Assembly: GCA_910575555.1 (NCBI GenBank)
Contig: CAJTFX010000005.1
Location: 62,001-126,000 of the forward strand
DNA from: Lachnospiraceae bacterium
GTDB taxonomy: Bacteria; Bacillota; Clostridia; Lachnospirales; Lachnospiraceae
Length of the DNA: 64,000 nt
Reading direction: 5' to 3'
Shown: piece after piece, positions 1 to 8,698 of the stretch
Layout of the letters: each line of letters opens with the position of its first letter
Numbering within the stretch: the first letter of the stretch is position 1
The notes under the pieces: model-generated
Databases searched by the model: none
Told to the model about the DNA's origin: nothing
What the model saw: only the letters and a program-made list of their open reading frames with translations
Position numbers and translations under genes: made by a program

Positions 1-1134
1 GAAACTTTATCAAACCTCCTGCACCAGACAGCATTCTTCAATCTGACCTGGGGAAATTATGTTATGATCCTGGTGGCGTTTGTATTTCTCTTTCTTGCAA
101 TCAAGAAGGGATTTGAGCCGCTGTTACTGGTTCCGATTGCGTTTGGTATGTTACTGGTAAATATTTATCCGGATATTATTGCTTCACCGGAAGAGACCAG
201 CAATGGCGTAGGTGGTTTACTTTATTATTTCTATTCCCTGGATGAATGGTCCATTCTCCCATCCCTGATTTTCATGGGCGTAGGGGCGATGACGGACTTT
301 GGTCCCCTGATTGCCAATCCTATCAGCTTTTTGCTTGGAGCGGCAGCGCAGTTTGGTATTTTCGGCGCATATTTTATGGCGATTCTGTTAGGATTTAACG
401 ATAAGGCAGCGGCAGCCGTATCCATCATCGGCGGCGCAGACGGCCCGACTTCTATCTTCCTGGCAGGAAAATTAGGCCAGACGGGACTGATGGGTCCCAT
501 TGCGGTGGCAGCTTATTCCTATATGGCTTTGGTGCCGATTATTCAGCCGCCTATTATGAAACTGTTTACCACCAAACAGGAACGCGCCATTAAGATGCAG
601 AACTTAAGGCCCGTGTCTAAATTAGAGAAGATTCTGTTCCCGATTGTGGTTACTGCAGTGGTATGTATTATTCTGCCTACTACAGCTCCTTTGGTTGGTA
701 TGCTGATGCTGGGAAATCTGTTCCGTGAATCCGGCGTGGTTCGTCAGCTTTCAGAGACAGCTTCCAATGCAATGATGTACATTGTAGTTATTTTGCTCGG
801 AACCTCCGTAGGCGCAACCACCAGTGCAGAAGCATTCCTGAATCTTACTACCTTAAAGATCGTAGCCCTTGGACTGATCGCGTTTATGTTCGGTACGGCA
901 GCAGGCGTTCTTTTTGGAAAAATCCTGTGCAAAGTTACCGGAGGAAAGATCAATCCTCTGATTGGTTCTGCCGGAGTGTCCGCAGTGCCTATGGCTGCCC
1001 GTGTATCCCAGAAGGTAGGCGCAGAGGAAGATCCCACCAATTTCCTTTTGATGCATGCAATGGGACCCAACGTTGCCGGAGTAATCGGTACTGCAGTAGC
1101 AGCCGGAGTATTTATGGCAATCTTTGGTATTTAA
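1..1134 (+). CDS. oadB: Na+-translocating decarboxylase beta subunit, 5'-partial
   Basis: Membrane subunit that couples decarboxylation of a carboxybiotin carrier to Na+ export (oxaloacetate, glutaryl-CoA and methylmalonyl-CoA decarboxylase family). The frame is open from base 1, and the residues before the first internal ATG at 64 ([20 protein letters not shown]) are typical of this family's N-terminus, so the real start lies just outside the window. 377 residues are visible. They are very hydrophobic with many membrane segments, and carry the hallmark GGADGPTSI motif near visible residue 145 and a second conserved [14 protein letters not shown] segment near residue 322. The alpha subunit follows 57 bp downstream. 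The gamma and biotin-carrier subunits are presumably upstream, off the window. The exact substrate cannot be read from the beta subunit. Confidence 0.93.
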   Translation, partial: ETLSNLLHQTAFFNLTWGNYVMILVAFVFLFLAIKKGFEPLLLVPIAFGMLLVNIYPDIIASPEETSNGVGGLLYYFYSLDEWSILPSLIFMGVGAMTDFGPLIANPISFLLGAAAQFGIFGAYFMAILLGFNDKAAAAVSIIGGADGPTSIFLAGKLGQTGLMGPIAVAAYSYMALVPIIQPPIMKLFTTKQERAIKMQNLRPVSKLEKILFPIVVTAVVCIILPTTAPLVGMLMLGNLFRESGVVRQLSETASNAMMYIVVILLGTSVGATTSAEAFLNLTTLKIVALGLIAFMFGTAAGVLFGKILCKVTGGKINPLIGSAGVSAVPMAARVSQKVGAEEDPTNFLLMHAMGPNVAGVIGTAVAAGVFMAIFGI

Positions 1135-1191
1135 GAGAAGTTTGAACATATTTTTAAGAAGCCGCCAGGCGGCAGAATGAGAGGATAAGTC

Positions 1192-2607
1192 ATGGCTGAG
1201 AATAAAAGACCGGTTAAGATTACCGAAACCGTATTACGAGATGCACATCAGTCTCTGATTGCCACCCGTATGACAACAGAACAGATGCTGCCGATTATTG
1301 ATAAAATGGACAAAGTAGGCTATCATGCCGTAGAGTGCTGGGGCGGAGCTACCTTTGACGCATCCCTGCGTTTCTTAAAGGAAGATCCCTGGGATCGTCT
1401 GCGGAAATTAAAAGCAGGATTTAAGAACACCAAGCTGCAGATGTTGTTCCGGGGACAGAATATTCTGGGTTATCGTCCTTATGCAGATGACGTGGTAGAG
1501 TATTTTGTACAGAAATCCATTGCAAACGGAATTGATATCATCCGTATTTTTGACTGTCTGAATGACCTGCGCAATCTGCAGACTGCAGTTACCGCAACCA
1601 ACAAAGAAAAAGGTCATGCACAGGTTGCTCTTTCCTACACATTGGGAGACGCATATACGTTGGAATACTGGACAGAGATGGCGAAGAAGATTGAAGAGAT
1701 GGGGGCAAATTCCATCTGTATCAAGGATATGGCAGGTCTTTTGACCCCTTATAAGGCAGAAGAACTGGTGAAATCCCTGAAAGCAGCCACCAGTCTCCCC
1801 ATTGAGCTTCATACTCACTATACTTCCGGCGTTGCTTCCATGACCTACATGAAAGCAGTGGAAGCAGGCTGCGACATTATCGATACGGCAATGTCACCCT
1901 TTGCGTTGGGCACCAGCCAGCCGGCAACGGAAGTTATGGCGGAAGCCTTTAAGGGAACTGAGATGGACCCGGGCTTTGATCAGATGCTGTTAAAAGAAAT
2001 CGCAGATTATTTCCGCCCCATGAGAGAGGAAGCGTTAAAGAGCGGTCTGATGAATCCCAAGGTGCTGGGCGTGGATATTCAGACTTTGCTGTACCAGGTG
2101 CCGGGCGGTATGCTCAGCAACATGGTATCCCAGTTGAAAGAGCAGAACGCAGAAGACAAGTACATGGAAGTGTTGGAGGAGATTCCGCGGGTAAGAAAAG
2201 ACCTGGGCGAGCCGCCTCTGGTTACTCCATCCTCCCAGATCGTAGGTACGCAGGCTGTATTTAACGTATTGATGGGAGAACGCTACAAGGTTGCCACCAA
2301 AGAGACGAAGGACGTATTGCTGGGCAAATACGGCCAGACAGTAAAACCCTTCAATCCGGAGATCATTGACAAGGTACTGGGCGAGGATAAGAAAAATGCT
2401 ATTACCTGCCGTTATGCAGACCTGTTAGAGCCGGAGCTTCATAAGATTGAAGAAGAGATGAAACAGTGGAAGCAGCAGGACGAGGATGTGCTTTCTTATG
2501 CATTGTTCCCGCAGGTTGCAACTGAATTTTTCAAATACAGAGAAGCGCAGCAGACGAAGGTAGACGCTACCGTTGCAGACACAAAGAACGGGGCATACCC
2601 AGTATAA
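1192..2607 (+). CDS. oadA: Oxaloacetate decarboxylase alpha subunit / carboxyltransferase, no biotin domain
   Basis: Carboxyltransferase that moves CO2 from oxaloacetate (or runs as the pyruvate carboxylase B half) onto biotin. The 471 aa hold an HMGL-like TIM barrel (about 10-270: TETVLRDAHQSL, ECWGGATFDASLRF, LFRGQNILGY, then the metal-site ELHTHYTSG and AMSPFALGTSQP) followed by the conserved PYC/OADA domain (about 290-460). Enterobacterial OadA is near 590 aa and ends in a biotinyl domain with an MKM motif. That domain is absent here, so the carrier must be a separate protein. The gene starts at an ATG after GAGAGGATAAGTC and follows oadB in the same operon, which makes a Na+ pump the likely role. 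A hairpin terminator follows. Confidence 0.9.
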   Translation: MAENKRPVKITETVLRDAHQSLIATRMTTEQMLPIIDKMDKVGYHAVECWGGATFDASLRFLKEDPWDRLRKLKAGFKNTKLQMLFRGQNILGYRPYADDVVEYFVQKSIANGIDIIRIFDCLNDLRNLQTAVTATNKEKGHAQVALSYTLGDAYTLEYWTEMAKKIEEMGANSICIKDMAGLLTPYKAEELVKSLKAATSLPIELHTHYTSGVASMTYMKAVEAGCDIIDTAMSPFALGTSQPATEVMAEAFKGTEMDPGFDQMLLKEIADYFRPMREEALKSGLMNPKVLGVDIQTLLYQVPGGMLSNMVSQLKEQNAEDKYMEVLEEIPRVRKDLGEPPLVTPSSQIVGTQAVFNVLMGERYKVATKETKDVLLGKYGQTVKPFNPEIIDKVLGEDKKNAITCRYADLLEPELHKIEEEMKQWKQQDEDVLSYALFPQVATEFFKYREAQQTKVDATVADTKNGAYPV

Positions 2608-2627
2608 AAATCGGCTGCATATCATAG

Positions 2628-2663
2628 AATTCCTCCTGTCGGCGTAAGCGCGCAGGAGGAATT
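2628..2663 (+). terminator. Intrinsic terminator after oadA
   Basis: An 11-bp perfect stem (AATTCCTCCTG at 2628-2638 with CAGGAGGAATT at 2653-2663) closes a 14-nt loop and is followed by a short T-rich stretch. It lies between the oadA stop and the next gene's start at 2694, so it probably ends the decarboxylase operon. Confidence 0.75.
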
Positions 2664-2693
2664 TTCGAAATTTTAAGTGATGAGGGAAAGGAA

Positions 2694-3635
2694 ATGGGCA
2701 GCGCAGGCGAGTTATTGAATCGGATCAATGAACGGTATGGAAGCCTGAGCAAAGGACAGAGGCTTCTTGCTGCTTACATTACAGATAATTATGACAAAGC
2801 GGTTTTTCTTACGGCTGCCAGGCTTGGACAGACAGTAGGCGTCAGTGAGTCTACGGTGGTTCGCTTTGCCGCACATTTGGGATACAGAGGATATCCGGAA
2901 TTTCAGCGGGCGTTAGAGGAGTTGGTGCGCAGCAAGCTTCATGCGGTGCATCGGATGGAAGATGTTTATGGGAGAATTGCCCGGTCTGAGATACTGGAAA
3001 CAGTGCTGCAGTCAGATATGGAACGGATTAAGCATACCTTGGAGCATATTGACGAGCAGGCTTTTGAGCTGGCAGTGGAAATGATATTAAACGCCAGGCA
3101 TATCTATGTGCTGGGAGTGAGAAGCTGCAGTCCTTTGGCAGAATTTCTGGCTTTTTATTTGAATCTCATGTTTGACAATGTGCGGCTGATTCACACCAGC
3201 AGCTCCAGTGAATTGTTGGAGCAGATGGTGCGTATCGGTAAGGAGGACGTGATGATTGGAATCAGCTTTCCCAGGTATTCCCTGCGGACATTAAAGGCCA
3301 TGGAGCTTGCCAACAGCAGGAATGCCGGCGTAATTACGCTGACAGACAGCGTACATTCTCCCATGAACCTCTATTCTTCCTGCAATCTGATTGCAAAAAG
3401 CGACATGTCCGCCATTGTGGATTCTTTAGTGGCGCCTTTGAGCCTGATTAATGCACTGATTATGGCAGTTTGCATGAAGCGGCAGAAGGATGTGGCAGAG
3501 AATCTGGAATTGTTAGAGCAGGTCTGGGAAGACTATCAGGTGTATGGGAACGATGAGATTGATTATATGGATGATTCCATGAAGCTTCGGTACGCTAGAG
3601 CAGACAACAGTCCTGAGAGCGCAGAACATGCGTGA
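2694..3635 (+). CDS. MurR/RpiR family transcriptional regulator
   Basis: DNA-binding regulator of 313 aa. The N-terminal winged HTH (about 1-77) has the family's SKGQRLLAAYI and VSESTVVRFAAHLGYRGYPEF segments. A SIS sugar-phosphate isomerase-like domain (about 125-260) contains ILNARHIYVLGVRSC and the serine-rich SSSSELLEQM, expected to sense a phosphosugar. It begins at ATG 2694 after AAAGGAA. Its end overlaps the region where the next gene's possible GTG start sits (3632). No carbohydrate gene is adjacent, so its target and ligand are unknown; it could act elsewhere in the genome. Confidence 0.88.
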   Translation: MGSAGELLNRINERYGSLSKGQRLLAAYITDNYDKAVFLTAARLGQTVGVSESTVVRFAAHLGYRGYPEFQRALEELVRSKLHAVHRMEDVYGRIARSEILETVLQSDMERIKHTLEHIDEQAFELAVEMILNARHIYVLGVRSCSPLAEFLAFYLNLMFDNVRLIHTSSSSELLEQMVRIGKEDVMIGISFPRYSLRTLKAMELANSRNAGVITLTDSVHSPMNLYSSCNLIAKSDMSAIVDSLVAPLSLINALIMAVCMKRQKDVAENLELLEQVWEDYQVYGNDEIDYMDDSMKLRYARADNSPESAEHA

Positions 3636-3664
3636 ACAGGAAACACACAGAATATGGAGTGCAT

Positions 3665-4903
3665 ATGAGTAAAGTAATTGTAGTGGGCGGCGGGGCGGCA
3701 GGCATGATGGCTTCAATCTGGGCAGCCAGAAAAGGCCATAAAGTATTGTTGCTGGAAAAGAATGAAAAACTTGGGAAAAAAATTTATATTACCGGAAAAG
3801 GCAGATGCAACCTTACCAATGCCTGCGAAACAGAAGCGTTATTTAAACAGGTGATGCGGGGCGGCAAATTCCTTTACAGCGCATTTTACAGTTTTACCAA
3901 TGAACAGGTCATTGCATTCTTTGAGTCTTATGGGCTCGCCACGAAAATCGAGCGGGGAGAGCGGGTATTTCCCAGTTCTGATCATTCTTCCGATGTGATA
4001 CGGACGCTTCAGCAGATATTAAAAAAAGAAAAAGTGGAGGTGCGTCTGCACACCCAGGTAAAAGAGATTCTGACAGAACAACCGGAAAAGGGCAGAGTTT
4101 CCGGCGTCAGACTGGCGGATCATACGGTTCTTGGGGCAGATGCGGCAGTTATTGCCACCGGAGGCTGCTCCTATGTGTCTACAGGCTCTGACGGAGACGG
4201 TTACCGGTTTGCAGAAAGCCTGGGCCATACCGTGACACAACTGCGGCCCTCCCTGGTGCCGTTGGAGGCGGCAGAGCCATGGATCAAAGACCTGCAGGGA
4301 CTTTCTCTTCGGAATGTGAAGGTGCGCATCCGAAAAGAGAAAAAGGTCTTATATGAGGAATTCGGAGAAATGCTGTTCACCCATTATGGCGTCAGCGGCC
4401 CTTTGATTTTGAGCGCCAGCGGCATTGTGAATGATTATATGGACAAGATGCCCCTGTTTATGGAAATTGATTTGAAGCCTGCCTTGACCAGGGAGCAGTT
4501 GGACAAGCGGATTCTGCGGGATTTTGAAGAAAATCAGAACCGGCAGTTTAAAAATGCGGTGGGAAAGCTGTTCCCGGCAAAATTAATACCGATAATCCTT
4601 ATGTTAAGCGGAATTTGTCCCGATAAAAAAGTAAATGAAATTACCAGAGAGGAGCGTCTGGGGCTTGTGGAATTAATCAAGGCATTTCCGGTGACGCTGA
4701 CCCGGTTTCGGGATTTTAATGAGGCCATTATTACCAGAGGCGGCGTTTCTGTCCGGGAAGTAAATCCCTCTACCATGGAATCAAAACTGGTACCGGGACT
4801 GTATTTTGCCGGAGAAGTGCTTGATCTGGACGCTCTGACCGGGGGATTTAATCTGCAGATTGCCTGGTCCACCGGATATCTGGCGGGGGACAGCATTCCA
4901 TAA
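3665..4903 (+). CDS. NAD(P)/FAD-dependent oxidoreductase, HI0933/BaiN family
   Basis: Flavoprotein of 412 aa of the HI0933-like family, which includes BaiN of bile-acid dehydroxylating Clostridia and many members of unknown substrate. The Rossmann FAD motif is VVGGGAAGMMAS at the N-terminus, followed by the family signature KKIYITGKGRCNLTN, the internal VIATGGCSY and the C-terminal GLYFAGEVLDLDALTGGFN. I chose ATG 3665 because GGAG at 3656-3659 is spaced 5 nt from it; the frame is open to a GTG at 3632 that overlaps the previous stop. It sits in a compact run with cmk, ispH and rpsA, a common clostridial arrangement. A bile-acid role should not be assumed. Confidence 0.88.
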   Translation: MSKVIVVGGGAAGMMASIWAARKGHKVLLLEKNEKLGKKIYITGKGRCNLTNACETEALFKQVMRGGKFLYSAFYSFTNEQVIAFFESYGLATKIERGERVFPSSDHSSDVIRTLQQILKKEKVEVRLHTQVKEILTEQPEKGRVSGVRLADHTVLGADAAVIATGGCSYVSTGSDGDGYRFAESLGHTVTQLRPSLVPLEAAEPWIKDLQGLSLRNVKVRIRKEKKVLYEEFGEMLFTHYGVSGPLILSASGIVNDYMDKMPLFMEIDLKPALTREQLDKRILRDFEENQNRQFKNAVGKLFPAKLIPIILMLSGICPDKKVNEITREERLGLVELIKAFPVTLTRFRDFNEAIITRGGVSVREVNPSTMESKLVPGLYFAGEVLDLDALTGGFNLQIAWSTGYLAGDSIP

Positions 4904-4932
4904 GGGGCATGTGAAAAAGAATGGAGGAAAAT

Positions 4933-5634
4933 ATGGCATTTAATATCGCAATTGACGGCCCTGCCGGGGCAGGCAAAAGCACGATTGCAAAGAAAGCGGC
5001 AGAGGCGTTATCTTATATTTATGTGGATACCGGGGCCATGTACCGTGCTATGGCTCTGTACATTCTGGAGAAAGGTATTGGGGCAGAGGATGAAGCGGCC
5101 ATCAACGCAGCCTGTGAGGAAATCACAGTTTCCATTTCCATGGAAGAGGGAGAACAGCAGGTATTTTTAAACGGAGAAAATGTAAACGGACGGATTCGCA
5201 CTGAAGAAGTGGGGAAAATGACTTCCGCCATCAGTATTTACCGAAACGTCCGGGAGAAACTGACGGAGCTTCAGCGTTCAATGGCCCGGACTTCGGATTT
5301 GATTATGGACGGCAGGGATATCGGAACCAGCGTACTGCCTGAGGCTCAGGTGAAAATTTATCTGACAGCCAGTGTGGAAACCAGAGGAAAACGCCGTTTC
5401 CTGGAGCTACAGGAAAAAGGCATAGACTGCAGCCTGGAAACCATCTGCGCGGATATTGCAAAGCGGGACGAGCAGGATATGAACCGTGAGATTTCCCCGC
5501 TGCGCCAGGCAGAGGATGCGGTGCTGATCGACAGCTCCGATATGACGATCCAGGAAGTGACCGAGCGGATTCTGGAGCTGGTCTATGAAAGATTAGAACA
5601 GACAGGCTGCGGAGGCAGTTCTGTGAAAGATTAG
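4933..5634 (+). CDS. cmk: Cytidylate kinase
   Basis: Phosphorylates CMP and dCMP with ATP for nucleotide synthesis. About 233 aa, the usual size. Visible motifs are the P-loop IDGPAGAGKSTIAKKAA, the CMP-binding DTGAMYRAMA, and LIMDGRDIGTSVLPEA with the TASVETRGKRR lid. ATG 4933 is favoured over ATG 4921 because GGAGG at 4923-4927 gives a 5-nt spacing. The last codons lie inside a 38-bp tandem duplication: the stop codon TAG comes from the second copy read in a shifted frame, so the C-terminal dozen residues are probably recently altered. The kinase core is intact. Confidence 0.95.
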   Translation: MAFNIAIDGPAGAGKSTIAKKAAEALSYIYVDTGAMYRAMALYILEKGIGAEDEAAINAACEEITVSISMEEGEQQVFLNGENVNGRIRTEEVGKMTSAISIYRNVREKLTELQRSMARTSDLIMDGRDIGTSVLPEAQVKIYLTASVETRGKRRFLELQEKGIDCSLETICADIAKRDEQDMNREISPLRQAEDAVLIDSSDMTIQEVTERILELVYERLEQTGCGGSSVKD

Positions 5635-5662
5635 AACAGACAGGCTGCAGGGGCAGTTCTGT
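5587..5662 (+). repeat. 38-bp tandem duplication at the 3' end of cmk
   Basis: Two adjacent 38-bp units, 5587-5624 and 5625-5662, each beginning GAAAGATTAGAACAGACAGG. They differ at two or three bases near the middle. A short third start (GAAAGG) follows at 5663. Because 38 is not a multiple of three, the second unit supplies cmk's stop codon and part of the short leader of ispH. Confidence 0.95.
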
Positions 5663-5679
5663 GAAAGGATTTTTTAGGA

Positions 5680-6537
5680 ATGGAAGTAATTCTTGCAAAA
5701 AGCGCCGGATTCTGCTTCGGCGTAAAACGTGCGGTAGATACGGTGTATGAGCAGGCCAGGCAAAGCAGCGGCAGAATCTACACCTACGGCCCCATCATAC
5801 ACAATGAAGAAGTGGTGAATGATCTGGAACAGAAGGGAGTCCGGGTGGTGGAGAAGCCTGAGGAGCTGAAAAACTGCCGGGACGGAACCGTGATTATCCG
5901 TTCCCACGGTGTGGGAAAAGGGATTTATGAACTGTTGGAAAAAGAAGGAATTCCCTATGTGGACGCCACCTGTCCCTTTGTGCGGAAAATACATCGGATT
6001 GTGGAGCAGCACAGCCGGGAGGGATATCATATAGTAATTATTGGCAGCGGCAGCCATCCGGAAGTGGAAGGAATTAAGGGCTGGAGCAGCCGTCCGGAAG
6101 AGACTACGGTGATTTTTACCGGGGAAGAAGCGGAAAAATTTACCCTGAAAGGGAAAAAAAGGGTATGTATTGTGTCCCAAACGACATTTAACAACAAGAA
6201 ATTTAAAGAACTAGTTGAAATTATTCAAAAAAAAGGTTATGATATAATTGTTTTAAATACGATTTGCAATGCCACACAGGAACGGCAGGCTGAGGCGAAA
6301 GAAATTTCCCGGCAGGTGGACGCCATGATTGTAGTGGGAGGAAAGAACAGTTCCAATACGCAAAAGCTATTTGAAATATGTAAAAAAGAATGTGAAAATA
6401 CTTGCTATATACAGACACTGGAGGATTTGGATTTGTCTAAATTACGGTCCATTAATAGCGTAGGTATTACCGCAGGGGCTTCTACCCCAAACAAAATTAT
6501 TGAGGAGGTTCAAAAAAATGTCAGAAATGAGTTTTGA
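5680..6537 (+). CDS. ispH: 4-hydroxy-3-methylbut-2-enyl diphosphate reductase
   Basis: Last step of the MEP isoprenoid pathway: a 4Fe-4S enzyme that reduces HMBPP to IPP and DMAPP. 285 aa. The three cluster cysteines are visible in AGFCFGVKRAVD (about residue 12), DATCPFVRKIH (about 97) and NTICNATQERQ (about 194). The substrate-binding RSHGVG and SNTQKLFEIC are also present. Its last 20 nt overlap the start of rpsA in a different frame. In many Clostridia the two are one fused protein; here they are separate and probably translationally coupled. Confidence 0.95.
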   Translation: MEVILAKSAGFCFGVKRAVDTVYEQARQSSGRIYTYGPIIHNEEVVNDLEQKGVRVVEKPEELKNCRDGTVIIRSHGVGKGIYELLEKEGIPYVDATCPFVRKIHRIVEQHSREGYHIVIIGSGSHPEVEGIKGWSSRPEETTVIFTGEEAEKFTLKGKKRVCIVSQTTFNNKKFKELVEIIQKKGYDIIVLNTICNATQERQAEAKEISRQVDAMIVVGGKNSSNTQKLFEICKKECENTCYIQTLEDLDLSKLRSINSVGITAGASTPNKIIEEVQKNVRNEF

Positions 6538-7615
6538 ACAAATGCTGGAAGAATCATTTAAAACAATAAGGAATGGAGAGGTAGTCGAAGGTACCGTTAT
6601 TGATGTGAAACCAGACGAGATCATCTTAAATATTGGTTACAAATCCGATGGAATTATTACCCGTAATGAGTATACAAACGAACCGAATGTTGACCTGACT
6701 ACCGTTGTATCCGTGGGTGATACCATGGAAGCCAAGGTTTTGAAAGTAAATGATGGTGAGGGTCAGGTGATGCTGACCTACAAACGGCTTGCTGCTGAAA
6801 AGGGAAGCAAGCGTCTGGAAGAGGCATTTAATGCGCAGGAAGTACTGACTGCCAAAGTAGCGCAGGTATTAGACGGCGGTCTCGGCGTTGTGGTTGATGA
6901 AGCAAGAATCTTTATTCCTGCAAGCCTGGTATCCGATACATACGAGAAGGATCTGGGCAAATACAAAGATCAGGATATTGAGTTTGTGATCACAGAATTC
7001 AATCCCCGCAGAAGAAGAATTATCGGAGACAGAAAGCAGCTGCTTCTTGCAAGAAAAGCAGAACTGCAGAAGGCTCTCTTTGAGAGAATCAATGTAGGAG
7101 ATGTTCTGGAAGGAACAGTTAAGAATGTAACAGATTTCGGCGCATTTATCGATCTGGGCGGAGCTGACGGTCTGCTTCATATTTCCGAAATGTCCTGGGG
7201 CAGAGTGGAGAATCCCAGAAAAGTATTTAAAGTAGGCGATGTGGCAAAAGTATTCATCAAAGACATCAACGAGAATAAGATTGCATTGAGCATGAAATTT
7301 GAAGATGAGAATCCCTGGAAAGACGCGGCGTCTAAATATGCAGTAGGCAATATTGTTACAGGCGTAGTTGCCAGAATGACAGATTTCGGCGCATTTGTGG
7401 AGTTGGCTCCCGGCGTGGACGCATTGCTGCACGTTTCCCAGATTTCCAGAGAGCATGTGGAGAAGCCCTCTGATGTACTGAACATTGGGCAGGAAATTGA
7501 AGCTAAGATTGTGGATTTCAATGAAGAAGATAAGAAAATCAGCCTGAGCATCAAAGCGCTGCTGTCTGCCACAGAAGAAGTACAGGAAGACGCAGAAGAA
7601 TCTGTAGAAGAATAA
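6518..7615 (+). CDS. rpsA: S1 RNA-binding protein, RpsA-like, four S1 domains
   Basis: RNA-binding protein related to ribosomal protein S1; in Firmicutes such short forms may act in translation initiation or RNA stability. 365 aa. Four S1 OB-fold repeats lie at about 15-80, 97-160, 190-255 and 275-345. The last two carry the classic VTDFGAFIDLGGADGLLHIS and MTDFGAFVELAPGVDALLHV segments. The C-terminal tail is acidic. Start ATG 6518 is preceded by GAGGAGG at 6503-6509, which lies inside ispH. E. coli S1 has six domains, so this is the shorter Gram-positive type. Confidence 0.92.
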   Translation: MSEMSFEQMLEESFKTIRNGEVVEGTVIDVKPDEIILNIGYKSDGIITRNEYTNEPNVDLTTVVSVGDTMEAKVLKVNDGEGQVMLTYKRLAAEKGSKRLEEAFNAQEVLTAKVAQVLDGGLGVVVDEARIFIPASLVSDTYEKDLGKYKDQDIEFVITEFNPRRRRIIGDRKQLLLARKAELQKALFERINVGDVLEGTVKNVTDFGAFIDLGGADGLLHISEMSWGRVENPRKVFKVGDVAKVFIKDINENKIALSMKFEDENPWKDAASKYAVGNIVTGVVARMTDFGAFVELAPGVDALLHVSQISREHVEKPSDVLNIGQEIEAKIVDFNEEDKKISLSIKALLSATEEVQEDAEESVEE

Positions 7616-7620
7616 GACCC

Positions 7621-7706
7621 TGTCTGCTCCGGCAGAGAGCCTGCGGGAGCGGACATGAGAAATCTGTAGATAAGTTCGTGTTTGTCCTGCAGAAAAAGCT
7701 GCAGGA
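7621..7706 (+). other. Two GC-rich hairpins between rpsA and cheR
   Basis: The first hairpin pairs 7621-7635 with 7641-7655 (15 positions, one wobble, one mismatch). The second pairs TCCTGCAG at 7685-7692 with CTGCAGGA at 7699-7706 across a 6-nt loop. Neither is followed by a T-run. The flanking sequence is itself an imperfect repeat: AGAATCTGTAGAAGAATA at the end of rpsA recurs as AGAATCTTTAGAAGAATA before cheR. The function is unknown; it may be a duplicated intergenic hairpin, or attenuate expression of cheR. Confidence 0.5.
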
Positions 7707-7747
7707 GCAGATATGAAAGAATCTTTAGAAGAATAGGGGAAGCTGGC

Positions 7748-8521
7748 ATGGTTGGATATGAGGATTTCAAGAAAGATATTTTTACATTAACCAAGATTGA
7801 TCTGAATGCTTACAAAGAGAAACAGATGAAGCGCAGGATTGAGACGCTGATTTCTAAGAATAATATTACAAGTTACAAAGACTATGTGGCATTGATTAAG
7901 AAGGATGCAGAGAAATTTGAGCAGTTTGTAAATTTCCTGACAATTAATGTATCAGAATTTTACCGGAATCCGGAACAGTGGGGAATTTTAGACAAGGAAG
8001 TATTCCCATCACTGATTCAGCGGTTTGGAAAGAGTCTGAAAATCTGGAGTGCAGCCTGTTCCACAGGGGATGAGCCCTATTCCCTGGTTATGGCTTTATC
8101 AAAGCATATGCCGATCAATCAAATTAAGATTACGGCTACAGATATTGATAAGCAGGTGTTGGACAAGGCGAGAATGGGTCTGTATAATGAGAAGAGTATT
8201 GCCGCTGTTCCGCCGGAATTTAAGAAGAAATACTTTACCAAGGTGGGCAATTCTTACAAGATTGCAGACGAAATCAAGCGTCAGGTGGAATTTAAAGAGC
8301 ATAATCTGCTGAAAGATCCTTATCCTACGGGATGCCATTTGATTGTATGCAGAAACGTGCTGATTTATTTTACAGAGGACGCGAAAGAAGAGATTTATAA
8401 GAAGTTTAATGCTGCGCTGACCAAGGACGGAATTCTGTTTATTGGCAGTACAGAGCAGATTATGAATTACAGAGAACTGAATTATCAGAGAAAGCAGTCT
8501 TTCTTTTTCCAGAAGGTGTAA
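7748..8521 (+). CDS. cheR: Chemotaxis glutamate O-methyltransferase CheR
   Basis: Uses S-adenosylmethionine to methylate glutamates of chemoreceptors. 257 aa. The N-terminal all-helical CheR domain (about 1-75) contains FLTINVSEFYRNPEQW. The SAM-binding domain has WSAACSTGDEPYSLVMAL (usual consensus GCSTGEEPYS), TATDIDKQVLDKAR and LIVCRNVLIYF. I take ATG 7748, preceded by AGGGGA, rather than the upstream ATG at 7682, which reads through hairpin sequence. No other che genes are adjacent, but a chemoreceptor lies at 21-23 kb. Confidence 0.92.
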   Translation: MVGYEDFKKDIFTLTKIDLNAYKEKQMKRRIETLISKNNITSYKDYVALIKKDAEKFEQFVNFLTINVSEFYRNPEQWGILDKEVFPSLIQRFGKSLKIWSAACSTGDEPYSLVMALSKHMPINQIKITATDIDKQVLDKARMGLYNEKSIAAVPPEFKKKYFTKVGNSYKIADEIKRQVEFKEHNLLKDPYPTGCHLIVCRNVLIYFTEDAKEEIYKKFNAALTKDGILFIGSTEQIMNYRELNYQRKQSFFFQKV

Positions 8522-8533
8522 GATTGCAACGTG

Positions 8534-8568
8534 AAACAGACGCATGGAGAATATCCGTGCGTCTGTTT
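8534..8568 (+). terminator. Intrinsic terminator after cheR
   Basis: A perfect 11-bp stem (AAACAGACGCA 8534-8544 with TGCGTCTGTTT 8558-8568) and a 13-nt loop stand 12 nt after the cheR stop. T-rich sequence follows at 8579-8585. Confidence 0.75.
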
Positions 8569-8611
8569 GATTATGGTATGTTTTTCTGTGCTTTCCGGAA
8601 CCCGAACATTT

Positions 8612-8665
8612 AGTCATAGGATACGCTGTGCTGCGTTATTTTGGAGCCGGAGTCATAGGATACGC
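8612..8665 (+). repeat. Short direct repeat pair
   Basis: AGTCATAGGATACGC occurs at 8612-8626 and again at 8651-8665, each followed by a TGCTGC-containing segment, giving a period of 39 bp. It lies between cheR and treR on otherwise gene-free DNA. The function is unknown. Confidence 0.6.
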
Positions 8666-8698
8666 CCTGCTGCATGATTCAGAAATCAGAACCTTCGG

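Noticed and set aside
3632-3664. GTG start for the BaiN-like flavoprotein
   Set aside because: The extra eleven residues are not part of the family N-terminus and the ATG at 3665 has a well-placed ribosome site.
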